Positions 33,205-41,320 of a stretch of DNA of 64,000 nucleotides are shown in pieces. The notes under the pieces are model-generated. The model had not been told where the DNA came from and made no database searches. It worked only from the letters and a program-made list of their open reading frames with translations. Where the stretch lies: the NCBI RefSeq assembly GCF_009765275.1, contig NZ_VOPH01000007.1, forward strand, positions 166,393 through 230,392, in the 5' to 3' direction. How positions within the stretch are numbered: position 1 is the stretch's first letter; each line of letters starts with the position of its first letter. The stretch comes from Chachezhania sediminis. GTDB taxonomy: Bacteria; Pseudomonadota; Alphaproteobacteria; Rhodobacterales; Rhodobacteraceae. Both the position numbers and the translations under genes were made by a program.

Positions 33205-33960
33205 ATGATTGCCACAGAAACACGCGGCGCCGTCCGCGTGCTGAGCCTTGACGTGCCGGGAAAGAAGAACGCGATCTCTCGCGCGGTCTGCGGTGCGCTG
33301 CTGGAGGCTTTGGACAGTGCCGCCGCGGATCCGGGCGTGGGAGCGGTCGTGATCACGGGTGCTGGCGGGACCTTCTGCGCCGGTGGCGATTTCGACGACA
33401 TGGGCGGCAAGGACCTGACCGGCTGGCGGGACCATTTCGACCACATCGCGCGGCTGCCCCGGCGGCTGGCGGGGTTCCCGAAACCGGTCGTGGCGGCGGT
33501 CGAAGGCTGGGCGGTCGGCGCCGGGCTGGGCCTGGCCTGCCTTTGCGACCTGATCGTTGCGGCAGGCGACGCCCGGCTGGCCTATGGTTTCGACCGGGTC
33601 GGCGTCCTGCCCGACCTGGCCCTGATCCACACCCTGCCCCTGCGGGTCGGCCCCGTGCGCGCGCGCCAGATCATGATCTGGGGGGAAGGTTTCGATGCCG
33701 CCGCAGCGCAGGCGATCGGCCTTGCCGACCGGGTGGCACCCGCGGACGGTGCCCTGGACATGGCCGTGGATCTGGCGGGACAGGCGGCCGCGACGGCGCC
33801 GCTGCCGGTCAGCTACCTGAAGGACTACCTGGCCCATGGCATCGACCGGGCGCTGGGGTTCGAAAGGGACTGCGCGGCGGTCCTTTTCACCACGGACGAT
33901 CATCGGGAAGGCGTTCAGGCCTTCCGGGAACGGCGGGTCCCGGCCTTCACGGGACGCTGA
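33205..33960 (+). CDS. enoyl-CoA hydratase/isomerase family protein
   Basis: A 251-aa crotonase-fold protein. The oxyanion-hole segment is GGTFCAGGDFDDMG; the second conserved helix reads GWAVGAGLGLACLCDLI, where the classical hydratase Glu is replaced, and the second Glu region reads FDRVGVLPDLALIH. With both canonical glutamates apparently absent it may be an isomerase, hydrolase or specialised hydratase rather than a standard enoyl-CoA hydratase; an alignment would settle that. It sits between the ligase and an SDR in one operon. Confidence 0.82.
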   Translation: MIATETRGAVRVLSLDVPGKKNAISRAVCGALLEALDSAAADPGVGAVVITGAGGTFCAGGDFDDMGGKDLTGWRDHFDHIARLPRRLAGFPKPVVAAVEGWAVGAGLGLACLCDLIVAAGDARLAYGFDRVGVLPDLALIHTLPLRVGPVRARQIMIWGEGFDAAAAQAIGLADRVAPADGALDMAVDLAGQAAATAPLPVSYLKDYLAHGIDRALGFERDCAAVLFTTDDHREGVQAFRERRVPAFTGR

Positions 33961-33975
33961 GCGAAAGGAATAACC

Positions 33976-34830
33976 ATGTTCAGGACCGATCTTCTGGCGG
34001 GCAAACGCATCCTCGTCACCGGGGGCGGCACCGGGCTGGGCCGCAGTATGGCCGAACGGTTTTCCACGCTGGGCGCCGATGTGGTGATTGCCGGCCGCCG
34101 GCAGGAGAAACTGGACACCGCCGCGGCCGAGATTGCGGCCGTCAGCGGCCGCCCGGTCACACCGATCCGGCTGGACATCCGCGAACCCGATATGGTGGAG
34201 GAGGTGATGGACCGGATCTGGCAGGACGGTCCGCTATCGGTCCTGGTCAACAACGCCGCCGGCAACTTCATCGCCCAGTCCGAACGCCTGTCCCACCGCG
34301 CCTTCGACAGCGTTGCGTCGATCGTGCTGCATGGCACCGCCTATTGCTCGCTGGCTGCCGGTCGGCGCTGGATCGAGGCCGGGGACCCGGGCACGATCCT
34401 GTCCATCGTCACCTCGGCCGCATGGACCGGCCAGCCCTTCACCGCGCCCTCGGCCGCGGCCAAGGGTGGCGTGCTGGCGCTGATGCGGTCGCTGGCCGTC
34501 GAATGGGGGCCGAAGCGCATCCGCACGGCCGCAATCGCGCCGGGCTATTTCCATACCGCAGGGGCCTGGGACCGGATGTATCCGTCGGGGGCCCTGTCCG
34601 AACCCCTGCACGAAGAAATCCCGGCGCGGCGGATGGGTGATCATTCCGAACTGGCGAACCTCGCCAGCTATCTCGTCGCGGACGAGGCCAGCTATATCAC
34701 CGGGGAATGCGTGGTGATCGATGGCGGGCGCTGGATCGGCGGCACCAATGGCCACGCGATCCGGCCGCTGTTCGACTGGGACAATGCCCGCTGGGACGAG
34801 GCAAGGGACGAGATGCGCGGCGCCCGTTAG
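33976..34830 (+). CDS. SDR, 2,4-dienoyl-CoA reductase-like
   Basis: A 284-aa short-chain dehydrogenase/reductase. The dinucleotide site is TGGGTGLGRSMAERF and NNAAGNF follows. In place of the usual YxxxK it has APSAAAKGGV, so Tyr is absent and Lys kept, as in the PECR/DECR (trans-2-enoyl-CoA and 2,4-dienoyl-CoA reductase) subfamily. It likely reduces an unsaturated acyl-CoA with NADPH, allowing unsaturated intermediates into beta-oxidation. It is the last gene of the thiolase-ligase-crotonase unit and convergent with the MaoC gene at 34849. Confidence 0.82.
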   Translation: MFRTDLLAGKRILVTGGGTGLGRSMAERFSTLGADVVIAGRRQEKLDTAAAEIAAVSGRPVTPIRLDIREPDMVEEVMDRIWQDGPLSVLVNNAAGNFIAQSERLSHRAFDSVASIVLHGTAYCSLAAGRRWIEAGDPGTILSIVTSAAWTGQPFTAPSAAAKGGVLALMRSLAVEWGPKRIRTAAIAPGYFHTAGAWDRMYPSGALSEPLHEEIPARRMGDHSELANLASYLVADEASYITGECVVIDGGRWIGGTNGHAIRPLFDWDNARWDEARDEMRGAR

Positions 34831-34848
34831 GGCCCCGTTAAGGCCCGG

Positions 34849-35703
34849 TCAGGCCCATTCCATCACGCCGCCAATGATCACGGGCAGGTTCCGTTCCAGC
34901 GCTGTTGTCCGATAGGAGACCAGCCCGGCCTCTTCCCAGATCTCGGTCCGGAGCGTCTCGCCCGGGAAGACGGGCGCAGAAAAGCGGGCGCGGAGGCTTT
35001 TCATCCGGGACGGGTCCCATCCGCAGGCAGCCTCCAGCAGTGCGCGGCCGGCGATAGCATAGGTACAAAGCCCGTGCAGGATCGGCATCGGAAAGCCCGC
35101 GGCGGCGGCGACGTCCGGGTCGGCATGCAGCGGGTTGTCGTCGCCGTTCAGCCGGTACAGCAACGCGGCCCGGGGCAGGGTCGGCAGGTCCAGAACGTGA
35201 TCCGGGGCGCGTTCCGGGGGATGATGCACCTCGCGCCCCCGCCCGGCCGGACCGCCGAAGCCGCCGTCCGCGCGGTTGAAGGCGGTGGCATAAACCGATG
35301 CGACATGCGTGCCCCCGGCATCGAACAGGTCGTTGCATGTGGTCAGGATCGACCCTTTTCCGGCGCCCCGGTCGATCAGGCTGTCGACCCGCATGCGCCC
35401 GGTGATCCGCCCCATCGCGGCCAGCGGCCTGTGCCAGACGATCTCCTGCTCGCCATGGAGCGACTGCTGCCAGTCGATCCCGGTCCCCGGATCCCGGATC
35501 CAGAAGCCCTGTCCCGCCAGCACCGCCGCCATGGTCGGCAGGGCCAGCATGTTGTCCTCGTAGACGAAGCGCAGCTGGTCGCGGGCCATCGGGTCGGCGC
35601 CCAGCCCCACCGACAGCGCATAAAGCGCCGTGTCCTGCCAGCGATAGTCCTGCACGACCTCCGGGAAAGCCCAGTCGATCAGTTGCCTGTAGTTGATGGT
35701 CAT
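34849..35703 (-). CDS. MaoC-family double-hotdog (3R)-enoyl-CoA hydratase (MFE-2 hydratase 2-like)
   Basis: 284 aa from the ATG at 35703, overlapping the thioesterase stop by 4 bp. The N-terminal hotdog (INYRQLIDWAFPEVVQDY) and C-terminal MaoC hotdog with the catalytic signature GDDNPLHADPDVAAAAGFPMPILHG give the same layout as peroxisomal hydratase 2. It hydrates trans-2-enoyl-CoA to (3R)-hydroxyacyl-CoA, the substrate of the HSD17B4-like SDRs at 28-30 kb. Last gene of the minus-strand lva-like operon. Confidence 0.88.
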   Translation of the reverse strand: MTINYRQLIDWAFPEVVQDYRWQDTALYALSVGLGADPMARDQLRFVYEDNMLALPTMAAVLAGQGFWIRDPGTGIDWQQSLHGEQEIVWHRPLAAMGRITGRMRVDSLIDRGAGKGSILTTCNDLFDAGGTHVASVYATAFNRADGGFGGPAGRGREVHHPPERAPDHVLDLPTLPRAALLYRLNGDDNPLHADPDVAAAAGFPMPILHGLCTYAIAGRALLEAACGWDPSRMKSLRARFSAPVFPGETLRTEIWEEAGLVSYRTTALERNLPVIIGGVMEWA

Positions 35704-36140
35704 GCCCGGATTCCCCTTTCGCCCAGAACCTTCCAGATGCCGTTGCAGGTCGCGACCACCCGGTCGCCGACGCGGCATTCGCCCCGCATGAACATCAGCG
35801 ACCCCGTGGCGCGGACGACTTCTGTCACCGCCTCCACGAATTCCCCGGTTTCGGCGCCAGAAATGAACTGGCAGTCGAAGGACACGGTGAACAGCACCCG
35901 CCCCGGCCGCGCCAGCATCGCCGTCGATCCCAGCGCGTCGTCGCAGAAGGTCATGATCATCCCGCCATGGGCGCGACCTTGCGAATTGTCGTGATGCGGG
36001 CCAACGCGGAAGCCGAAGCGGTGCCGGTCCCCGTCCGCCTTACGCCAGACCGGGCCGACATGGCTGGAAAAGGCCGCATGGGTCTCGTTCCGGATCCAGC
36101 CTCGGGCTTCGAGGTCCTGGTGGTCGATGTCGTCTCTCAT
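35700..36140 (-). CDS. PaaI-like hotdog thioesterase
   Basis: 146 aa from the ATG at 36140 (MRDDIDHQDLEARGWI), overlapping the VOC gene stop by 4 bp; a longer frame is out-of-frame VOC sequence. The hotdog motif NSQGRAHGGMIMTFCDDALGS carries the acidic catalytic residue on the central helix as in PaaI/YbgC-like acyl-CoA thioesterases. It probably releases CoA from dead-end thioesters of the pathway. Four-bp overlaps on both sides imply tight co-translation. Confidence 0.82.
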   Translation of the reverse strand: MRDDIDHQDLEARGWIRNETHAAFSSHVGPVWRKADGDRHRFGFRVGPHHDNSQGRAHGGMIMTFCDDALGSTAMLARPGRVLFTVSFDCQFISGAETGEFVEAVTEVVRATGSLMFMRGECRVGDRVVATCNGIWKVLGERGIRA

Positions 36141-36643
36141 ACCGACGGGGTCTCCGGGCCTAGGAATTGCATAAACTCGATGACGGTCCCGTCCGGGTCT
36201 TCGCAGCAGAAGACCCGGATCAGCGACCCGCCAAGCGCCGTGTCGACCGGCGCGGAATAGCTGTCGTACCCTGCCGCCTGAAGCCGCGCGTGAACGGCCA
36301 GCGCGTCGCGTGTCGCAAGGCAGATCCGCGCCATGCCGGGTTGCGCCAGCGTGCGCCTGGGCGGCGCCTCTTCCTGCGGGACACGCCATTCGATCAGGTC
36401 CAGCCGCATCGCCCGCGGATCGTCCGACAGGGTCAGCAGCGCTGCCCGGCCGTCGCAGTCGGCGGGCAGGTTCAGGACGGGGCCCAGGCCGATTTCGCCG
36501 AAGGTCCGGCGCGGCGGCGGGGCGTCCTCGAAATCCAGCAGGACGCGGAAGCCCACGGTTTCATAGAAGGCCAGCGAGCGGTCGAAGTCCGAACAGTTCA
36601 CGTTGATGTGGAAAAAGCGCTCCACGTCGCCGAAGGAAGTCAT
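36137..36643 (-). CDS. VOC (glyoxalase/dioxygenase fold) family protein
   Basis: A 168-aa vicinal-oxygen-chelate protein with two beta-alpha-beta-beta-beta modules (FFHINVNCSDFDRSLAFYETVGFRV at the start, ARICLATRDALAVHARLQAAGY in the second). Candidate metal ligands are His in HINV and Glu near the C-terminus (TVIEFMQFLG). Members include epimerases (methylmalonyl-CoA epimerase), isomerases and dioxygenases. In an acyl-CoA operon an acyl-CoA epimerase or lyase role is possible but not shown. The gap to the SDR upstream is 9 bp. Confidence 0.8.
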   Translation of the reverse strand: MTSFGDVERFFHINVNCSDFDRSLAFYETVGFRVLLDFEDAPPPRRTFGEIGLGPVLNLPADCDGRAALLTLSDDPRAMRLDLIEWRVPQEEAPPRRTLAQPGMARICLATRDALAVHARLQAAGYDSYSAPVDTALGGSLIRVFCCEDPDGTVIEFMQFLGPETPSV

Positions 36644-36652
36644 GCGCGCCCC

Positions 36653-37480
36653 TCAGTTCACGAGCCCGCCGGCCACGTGCAGCACCTGGCCGCTGACGTA
36701 GTCGGAATCGGGCGAACAGAAGAAAAGGGCCCCGGCCGCCGCTTCCTCGGGCGTGCCGATGCGGCCCAGCGGGATCATGCGTTCGGTGGCTTCGCGGAAG
36801 CCCTCGCTGATGCCGATGGGGACGTCCCGGCCGTCGAATTGCAGGGGCGGGGCGTTGCCCTCGACCACCCGGTTCAGGCGGGTGTCGATCAGCCCGAAGG
36901 CCACGGCGTTCACATTGACCTTGTAACGCCCCCAGTCCTTGCACAGCGTCTGCGTCATGCCGACCAGACCCGCCTTGGCCGCGGAATAGGCGAACTGCCC
37001 CGCGACGCCCCCGGTCCCGGCGAGGGAGGAGATGTTGACCACCTTCCGCAGCACCTCGCGCCCCTCGGCGCGTTCGGTGTCGGCGAAGGCACGGATCGGG
37101 CCGATGGCAGCCCGCAGCAGCCGGAACGGCGCCATCATGTGGAGCGCCACCATCGTCTCCATCTGCTGGTCCGTGGTCGTGGCGCAGGTCCCGTACCAAG
37201 TATAGCCGGCATTGTTGACGATGATGTCCAGCGCGCCGAATTCGGCCAACGCAAGGGCCACGAAGTCTTCGGCAAAGCCGTCTTCCACCACGCTGCCGGG
37301 CTGCGTCACCACTCGCGCGCCGGTGTCGACGGCCGCGGCTGCCACCTCCTCCAGCGGGTCGGTGTCGAGGTCGTTCAGCACCAGTTGCGCGCCCTCGGCC
37401 GCCAGCCTCAGCGCCAGCGCCCGCCCGATGCCACGACCTGCGCCGGTCACCAGTGCTGTCTTGCCGTCCAGCCGTCCCAC
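36653..37480 (-). CDS. SDR family oxidoreductase, LvaD-like by position
   Basis: 275 aa from a GTG at 37480 (VGRLDGKTALVTGAGRGIGRAL). GGAGGAG lies 5 bases before it, whereas the longer frame to 37549 would run through the operator at 37504. It has TGAGRGIG, NNAG, NISSLAGTGG and YSAAKAG (YxxxK), so the site is complete. In the levulinate pathway the SDR of the equivalent operon (LvaD) interconverts 4-keto- and 4-hydroxyacyl-CoA; the same is proposed here from gene order. Confidence 0.82.
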   Translation of the reverse strand: MGRLDGKTALVTGAGRGIGRALALRLAAEGAQLVLNDLDTDPLEEVAAAAVDTGARVVTQPGSVVEDGFAEDFVALALAEFGALDIIVNNAGYTWYGTCATTTDQQMETMVALHMMAPFRLLRAAIGPIRAFADTERAEGREVLRKVVNISSLAGTGGVAGQFAYSAAKAGLVGMTQTLCKDWGRYKVNVNAVAFGLIDTRLNRVVEGNAPPLQFDGRDVPIGISEGFREATERMIPLGRIGTPEEAAAGALFFCSPDSDYVSGQVLHVAGGLVN

Positions 37481-37503
37481 GGGCTCCTCCCTGCGAAAAT
37501 CCG

Positions 37504-37524
37504 TTAGTGAGTTGTCATCATTTG
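37504..37524. promoter_or_regulatory. TGAG box upstream of the SDR gene
   Basis: Left arm TTAGTGAG, spacer TTGTC, right arm ATCATTTG (partial match), 24 bases upstream of the GTG start at 37480. It suggests a separate promoter for SDR-VOC-thioesterase-MaoC. Confidence 0.45.
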
Positions 37525-37584
37525 AATGGGATACGCAGGGTCGGGTCAACGATCGGAATCTCTTCCGAAGATCCGGAATGCGTT

Positions 37585-37600
37585 CTCTTCATTCGTGGAA
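37585..37600. promoter_or_regulatory. TTCC box (right half conserved)
   Basis: CTCTTCATTCGTGGAA between the acyl-CoA dehydrogenase and SDR genes; only the CGTGGAA half matches well. Its centre lies 78.5 bp from the centre of the TGAG box, the same distance as at 25.2 kb. Confidence 0.35.
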
Positions 37601-37642
37601 ACTGGCTTGCTGCGGTCGTCCCGCGGAAGTGAGCGATGCCTC

Positions 37643-38860
37643 CTAAGCCGGAACCTTCGCGACGTGCCGTGCGATCTCGGCCCGGGCGAGCGCTTCGCGG
37701 TGAACCTCGTCCGGGCCGTCGCCGATCCGCAGGAAACGGGTCTCGGCGAAGGCCTCGGCCAGGAACAGGTCCTGCGACAGGCCGGCGCCGCCATGTACCT
37801 GGATCGCCCGGTCCAGGATCGTCCCGACGATCGAGGGCACGGCGATCTTGGCCACCGCGATTTCGTTGCGTGCAGCCTTGTTGCCGTGGCGATCCATCGC
37901 CCAGGCGGCCTTCAGCGTCACCAGCCGTGCCTGTTCCAGCTCGCAACGCGACTGGCCGATGACCTGCCGGATCCCGCCCATGTCGGACAGCCGGCTGCCG
38001 AAGGCGGTCCGCGACGCAGCCCGTTGGCACAGGATCTGCAGCGCCCGTTCCGCCAGACCGATGAAGCGCATGCAGTGATGGATCCGGCCCGGCCCCAGCC
38101 GGCCCTGCGCGATCTCGAACCCGCGGCCTTCGCCCAGCAGCATGTTTTCTGTCGGCACGCGCACCGCGTCGAAGGTGATTTCGGCATGACCCAGCGGCGG
38201 GTGGGCATAGCCATAGACGGTCAGTGGCCGTTCGATGGTGACCCCGGGGGCGTCCATCGGCACAAGGATCATCGACTGGGCGCGGTGCTTCGGCGCGGAA
38301 GGATCGGACTTGCCCATCACGATAGCCACGCGGCACTGGTCCGACATCGCGCCCGTCGTCCACCACTTGCGGCCCGTCACCACGTAGTGGTCGCCATCCC
38401 GGCGGATCTCGGTCTCGATATTCGTCGCATCGCTCGACGCCACGCCGGGTTCGGTCATGGCGAAACAGGACCGGATTTCCGCCGTCAGCAACGGCGCAAG
38501 CCAGGTCTTCTTCTGCGCCTCGGTGCCATAGGCGGCCAGGATCTCCATGTTGCCGACATCCGGCGCGTTGCAGTTGAAGACCGAAGGCGCGGCCAGCGAC
38601 CGGCCCAGCACCTCGCACAGATGGGTGTAGTCATAGTTCGACAGTCCCGCCCCTTCTGGCCCATGGTTCCAGAACAGGTTCCAGAGCCCCTGGGCCCGCG
38701 CCTTGGCCTGCAATTTCGCCAGCAGGGGAACGGGCGACCACAAGCCGGGACCCGCAGGCCCTTCCAGCAGGGCGCGTTCGTTGGGATAGATCTCGGCCTC
38801 CATGAAGGCTTCCAGCCGATCCTTCAGCGCGCGGGTCCGTTCCGGCATCTCGTCGAACAT
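37643..38860 (-). CDS. acyl-CoA dehydrogenase, LvaC/ACAD11-like
   Basis: A 405-aa acyl-CoA dehydrogenase of the long ACAD10/11-type subfamily (MTEPGVASSDATNIET, ITGRKWWTTGAM-type segment, LGPGRIHHCMRFIGLAERAL, and RIGDGPDEVHREALARAE at the C-terminus instead of EGTSEIQ). The DGPDEVH ending is characteristic of ACAD10/11 and LvaC relatives, which act on 4-phosphoacyl-CoA, removing phosphate to move the hydroxyl to C3. The kinase-like gene two positions upstream supports this. The assignment is family knowledge plus context; the reaction is inferred. Confidence 0.87.
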   Translation of the reverse strand: MFDEMPERTRALKDRLEAFMEAEIYPNERALLEGPAGPGLWSPVPLLAKLQAKARAQGLWNLFWNHGPEGAGLSNYDYTHLCEVLGRSLAAPSVFNCNAPDVGNMEILAAYGTEAQKKTWLAPLLTAEIRSCFAMTEPGVASSDATNIETEIRRDGDHYVVTGRKWWTTGAMSDQCRVAIVMGKSDPSAPKHRAQSMILVPMDAPGVTIERPLTVYGYAHPPLGHAEITFDAVRVPTENMLLGEGRGFEIAQGRLGPGRIHHCMRFIGLAERALQILCQRAASRTAFGSRLSDMGGIRQVIGQSRCELEQARLVTLKAAWAMDRHGNKAARNEIAVAKIAVPSIVGTILDRAIQVHGGAGLSQDLFLAEAFAETRFLRIGDGPDEVHREALARAEIARHVAKVPA

Positions 38861-38871
38861 GTCATTCCCCC

Positions 38872-39333
38872 TCAGGTCTTCTCGGCCCCGCCTCGGGCGA
38901 TCTCGGCAAAGAGCGGCTTTTTCACCTGCCGCATCTCGATCTCTGCATCGTCATGCATGTGCCGGCGCAGGACGGCCCGGGCCGCGTCCGGGCCGGGCGT
39001 GTCGGGTCCGAAGACCTGCCGGACAAGGGCGCTGATGATGCTGTCCAGCCGGTCCCGTTCGGCCAGCAGGTCTTCGGCCGATGCCGGCGGCACGGGATCG
39101 GGCAGTGCGGGCAGGTCCATCAACCCATGCACCGTGTCGATGCACGCCCGCCGCCGGGCGATGGCATCCTGCAATGGCGCATGCCTCCATTCCAGATGCG
39201 CGCCGATATTGTTCAGCAGGTCGACGACGCCGATAGCCTGCCCCCTGGCATAGGGATTGTCGACATGGGCGATCACCTCGGTCCGGAGCGTCGCGATGAT
39301 CCCGGCCACCAGCCTGTCCAGCGAATTGTTCAT
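38872..39333 (-). CDS. small helical protein, LvaB-like by position
   Basis: A 153-aa protein without a signal peptide, predicted all-helical by eye (LDRLVAGIIATLRTEVIAHVD, AIGVVDLLNNIGAHLEW, LLAERDRLDSIISALVRQVFG). I do not recognise a domain with certainty. It overlaps the phosphotransferase gene by 4 bp and precedes an ACAD11-like dehydrogenase, exactly where lvaB sits between lvaA and lvaC in Pseudomonas putida; LvaB is needed for LvaA kinase activity. It may therefore be a kinase partner; sequence homology is not established here. Confidence 0.7.
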   Translation of the reverse strand: MNNSLDRLVAGIIATLRTEVIAHVDNPYARGQAIGVVDLLNNIGAHLEWRHAPLQDAIARRRACIDTVHGLMDLPALPDPVPPASAEDLLAERDRLDSIISALVRQVFGPDTPGPDAARAVLRRHMHDDAEIEMRQVKKPLFAEIARGGAEKT

Positions 39334-40370
39334 GACGCCCGCTCCACCGCCGCTTCAAGCTGCAGCAGAAGCCGAGGGATCTGCGCGCCCATCCCGGCCA
39401 TACGGGTGTCGTTGAAGCCGCGCGCTTCATAGCAATGGGCGGCGCCCAGATGCATGACGGCCAGCTTGAAGGTCCCGAACGCCTCCCACCAGGCCAGGGC
39501 CTTCGGGTCGACATGGTATCCGGTCAGGGCTTCGTAGCGGTCCGCCAGGTCCTCTCTGGTCAGCAGATGGCACATATGGGGCGACCGGCCGCGCCAGGCC
39601 TGCAGGCAGATCCAGCCCAGGTCCTCCATCGGGTCGCCGGGATGGACCAGTTCCCAGTCGAGGATCGCCGTGATCCGCCCGTCGCGTTCCAGGAAGTTGC
39701 CGATCCGGAAGTCGCCATGAACCAGCGAAATCCGCTGCGCCACAGGCGCCGTCGACCGGAACCACGCGATGGCCCAGTCGAGCATCGGGAAGCGCCGCGC
39801 CGACCATTCGCCCATGCGGTTTTCCCAGGCGTCGATTTGGGCCACAGCCGTCCGGGTCGCGTCGCGCGTTCCGTCCAGTGCCCCCGCCTCCGACGCCTGC
39901 CAGTCGAATTCGTGCAGCGCGGCCAGGGCCTGCAGGAACTGGTCGGCCAGGATCTCTCGCTCAGGCTCGGCAAAGGCAGGGCCCCCGTCGGCGGTCCAGG
40001 GGATCGGTGCCTGGCCCTGAACAAGGTCGACGACCAGGAAGGGCGCGCCGAACGGACCCGGGCCCTCGTCCCACAGGTGGACGACCGGGACCGGGATGCC
40101 ATGGCCGGCCAGGCTGCGCAGGACCAGCGCCTCGGGTGTTGCGCGATAGGGGGCGAAGACGCCATTGGCCGGACCGATCCGAAGGACCAGCGCCCTGCCG
40201 GCGGCGGCAAAGCCGTAGGTGATCCAGGAAAAGCCCACCGTGAAGCGACGCAGATGGGTCACGGCAACGGGGTACCCGGCGCGATCCGTCAGGACCCGCT
40301 CCAGCGCCGTCCGGACGGCGGCCGTGTCATAGGGGTCGACGGCGCGGTCGGGCGGATGGTGGACGGTCAT
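39330..40370 (-). CDS. aminoglycoside phosphotransferase-fold kinase, LvaA-like
   Basis: A 346-aa APH-family kinase. The catalytic loop is LVHGDFRIGNFL (Asp in HGDF), the metal site ILDWELVHPGDPMEDLGWI (Asp in DWE), with an N-terminal lobe RFTVGFSWITYGF. This subfamily equals the kinase domain fused to ACAD domains in eukaryotic ACAD10/ACAD11 and the free-standing LvaA, which phosphorylates 4-hydroxyacyl-CoA. Genes for a small partner and an ACAD11-like enzyme follow immediately. It is not an antibiotic-resistance gene. It leads the operon behind TGAG and TTCC boxes. Confidence 0.85.
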   Translation of the reverse strand: MTVHHPPDRAVDPYDTAAVRTALERVLTDRAGYPVAVTHLRRFTVGFSWITYGFAAAGRALVLRIGPANGVFAPYRATPEALVLRSLAGHGIPVPVVHLWDEGPGPFGAPFLVVDLVQGQAPIPWTADGGPAFAEPEREILADQFLQALAALHEFDWQASEAGALDGTRDATRTAVAQIDAWENRMGEWSARRFPMLDWAIAWFRSTAPVAQRISLVHGDFRIGNFLERDGRITAILDWELVHPGDPMEDLGWICLQAWRGRSPHMCHLLTREDLADRYEALTGYHVDPKALAWWEAFGTFKLAVMHLGAAHCYEARGFNDTRMAGMGAQIPRLLLQLEAAVERAS

Positions 40371-40401
40371 CGAGGCCTTCCCTTCGAAATGCGGAACGGA
40401 G

Positions 40402-40428
40402 TCCGTGATGAGTGGATCTCATCACGGA
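40402..40428. promoter_or_regulatory. perfect 11-bp-arm TGAG box upstream of the kinase gene
   Basis: Arm TCCGTGATGAG, spacer TGGAT, then the exact reverse complement of the arm, 32 bases upstream of the start at 40370. It shares the GAG-N5-CTC core with the other boxes but has different outer bases (CCGTGAT), so it may prefer a different TetR paralogue. Confidence 0.7.
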
Positions 40429-40495
40429 TCTTTCTGGCATCCGTGTTGCGATGGGACAACGCCGGCGCAGTCCTGAAGGGGTTGCGGCACAGACT

Positions 40496-40511
40496 TTCCA
40501 GAGACGTGGAA
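40496..40511. promoter_or_regulatory. TTCC box TTCCAGAGACGTGGAA
   Basis: A 16-bp palindrome (5-bp TTCCA/TGGAA ends) flanked by TGAG boxes at 40402 and 40551; same arrangement as at 25.2 and 48.2 kb. Confidence 0.5.
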
Positions 40512-40550
40512 GCGTCTCCGCATTTGATCGGGGACCGTTCAGATAGAACA

Positions 40551-40565
40551 GTGAGCGACCCTCAA
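40551..40565. promoter_or_regulatory. TGAG box just downstream of TetR (2) stop
   Basis: GTGAG, spacer CGACC, CTCAA (4-bp perfect core). It lies upstream of the kinase operon on the far side of the TTCC box. Confidence 0.4.
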
Positions 40566-40569
40566 CAGG

Positions 40570-41250
40570 TCAGGTCCTGGCCTGCAGCGCGCTGATCGCG
40601 CTTTCCAGGCGGTCGACGACCGACGCGATGGAGGCTTCGGCCTCCGGCGCCTTCAGCCCATTCCACACAAGGGCCACCACGCTGTCGGCCAACTGTTCCG
40701 GGGCAAAGTCGCCTTCGTGCCGCAGGAAGGCCCAGGTTCGGTGTTCGATTGACCCGAAGACGATGTCGCGGACCAGGGTCGGCTCTACCCCGGGCCGGAT
40801 CTCGCCCGAGGCCATACCGTCGCGGATCACGGCCGTGACGCGGGCGGTATAGGTCCGGTTCAGGTCGAACAGCTTGGTCTGACGATAGTCGGGATCGGGG
40901 CGCAGGTGCTGGAACACCAGCCGCGACAGGTCGGGTTCGTTGTGGATCGACAGAAGGTGCCGGTGGATGATGAAGCGCAACCGGTTCTCGACGCCCGAAA
41001 TCGACTGCAGCGTGGTCTCGTCCGACAGGATCATCTCCTCGAACCAGTCCTCGGCCATGCGGAACATCAGGTCGCGCTTGTTGCGGAAATAGCGATAGAT
41101 GCTGCCTTCGACGATGCCTGCACGTTCCGCGATCTCGGACATGATCGTGTCCTGATAGCCGCGTTCGGCAAAGACCTCGCGCGCGGCTTTCAGGATGTCG
41201 GCCGTCCGTTTTTCTGGCGAAAGCCGGCTGACACGCCGTTTCGAGGCCAT
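40570..41250 (-). CDS. TetR-family transcriptional regulator (2)
   Basis: 226 aa from the ATG at 41250 (MASKRRVSRLSPEKRTADIL). The HTH recognition region GIVEGSIYRYFRNKRDL is nearly the same as in the TetR proteins at 27500 and 52384, and the effector domain shares RFIIHRHLLSIHNEPDLSRLV and GSIEHRTWAFLRHEG. It is encoded directly upstream of the kinase-led operon and in the same direction, with TGAG/TTCC boxes between. Probable local repressor responding to an acyl-CoA. Confidence 0.9.
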   Translation of the reverse strand: MASKRRVSRLSPEKRTADILKAAREVFAERGYQDTIMSEIAERAGIVEGSIYRYFRNKRDLMFRMAEDWFEEMILSDETTLQSISGVENRLRFIIHRHLLSIHNEPDLSRLVFQHLRPDPDYRQTKLFDLNRTYTARVTAVIRDGMASGEIRPGVEPTLVRDIVFGSIEHRTWAFLRHEGDFAPEQLADSVVALVWNGLKAPEAEASIASVVDRLESAISALQART

Positions 41251-41320
41251 GGATGCGCTGCTCCGCTTGTAACCGGCCAAAAGAACCAGCTTTGCCGGGG
41301 CAATGCAAGGCAGGCTGCGG

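Noticed and set aside
39330..40370. Antibiotic-resistance aminoglycoside phosphotransferase
   Set aside because: The fold is APH, but the operon with a small partner and an ACAD11-like dehydrogenase points to acyl-CoA metabolism.
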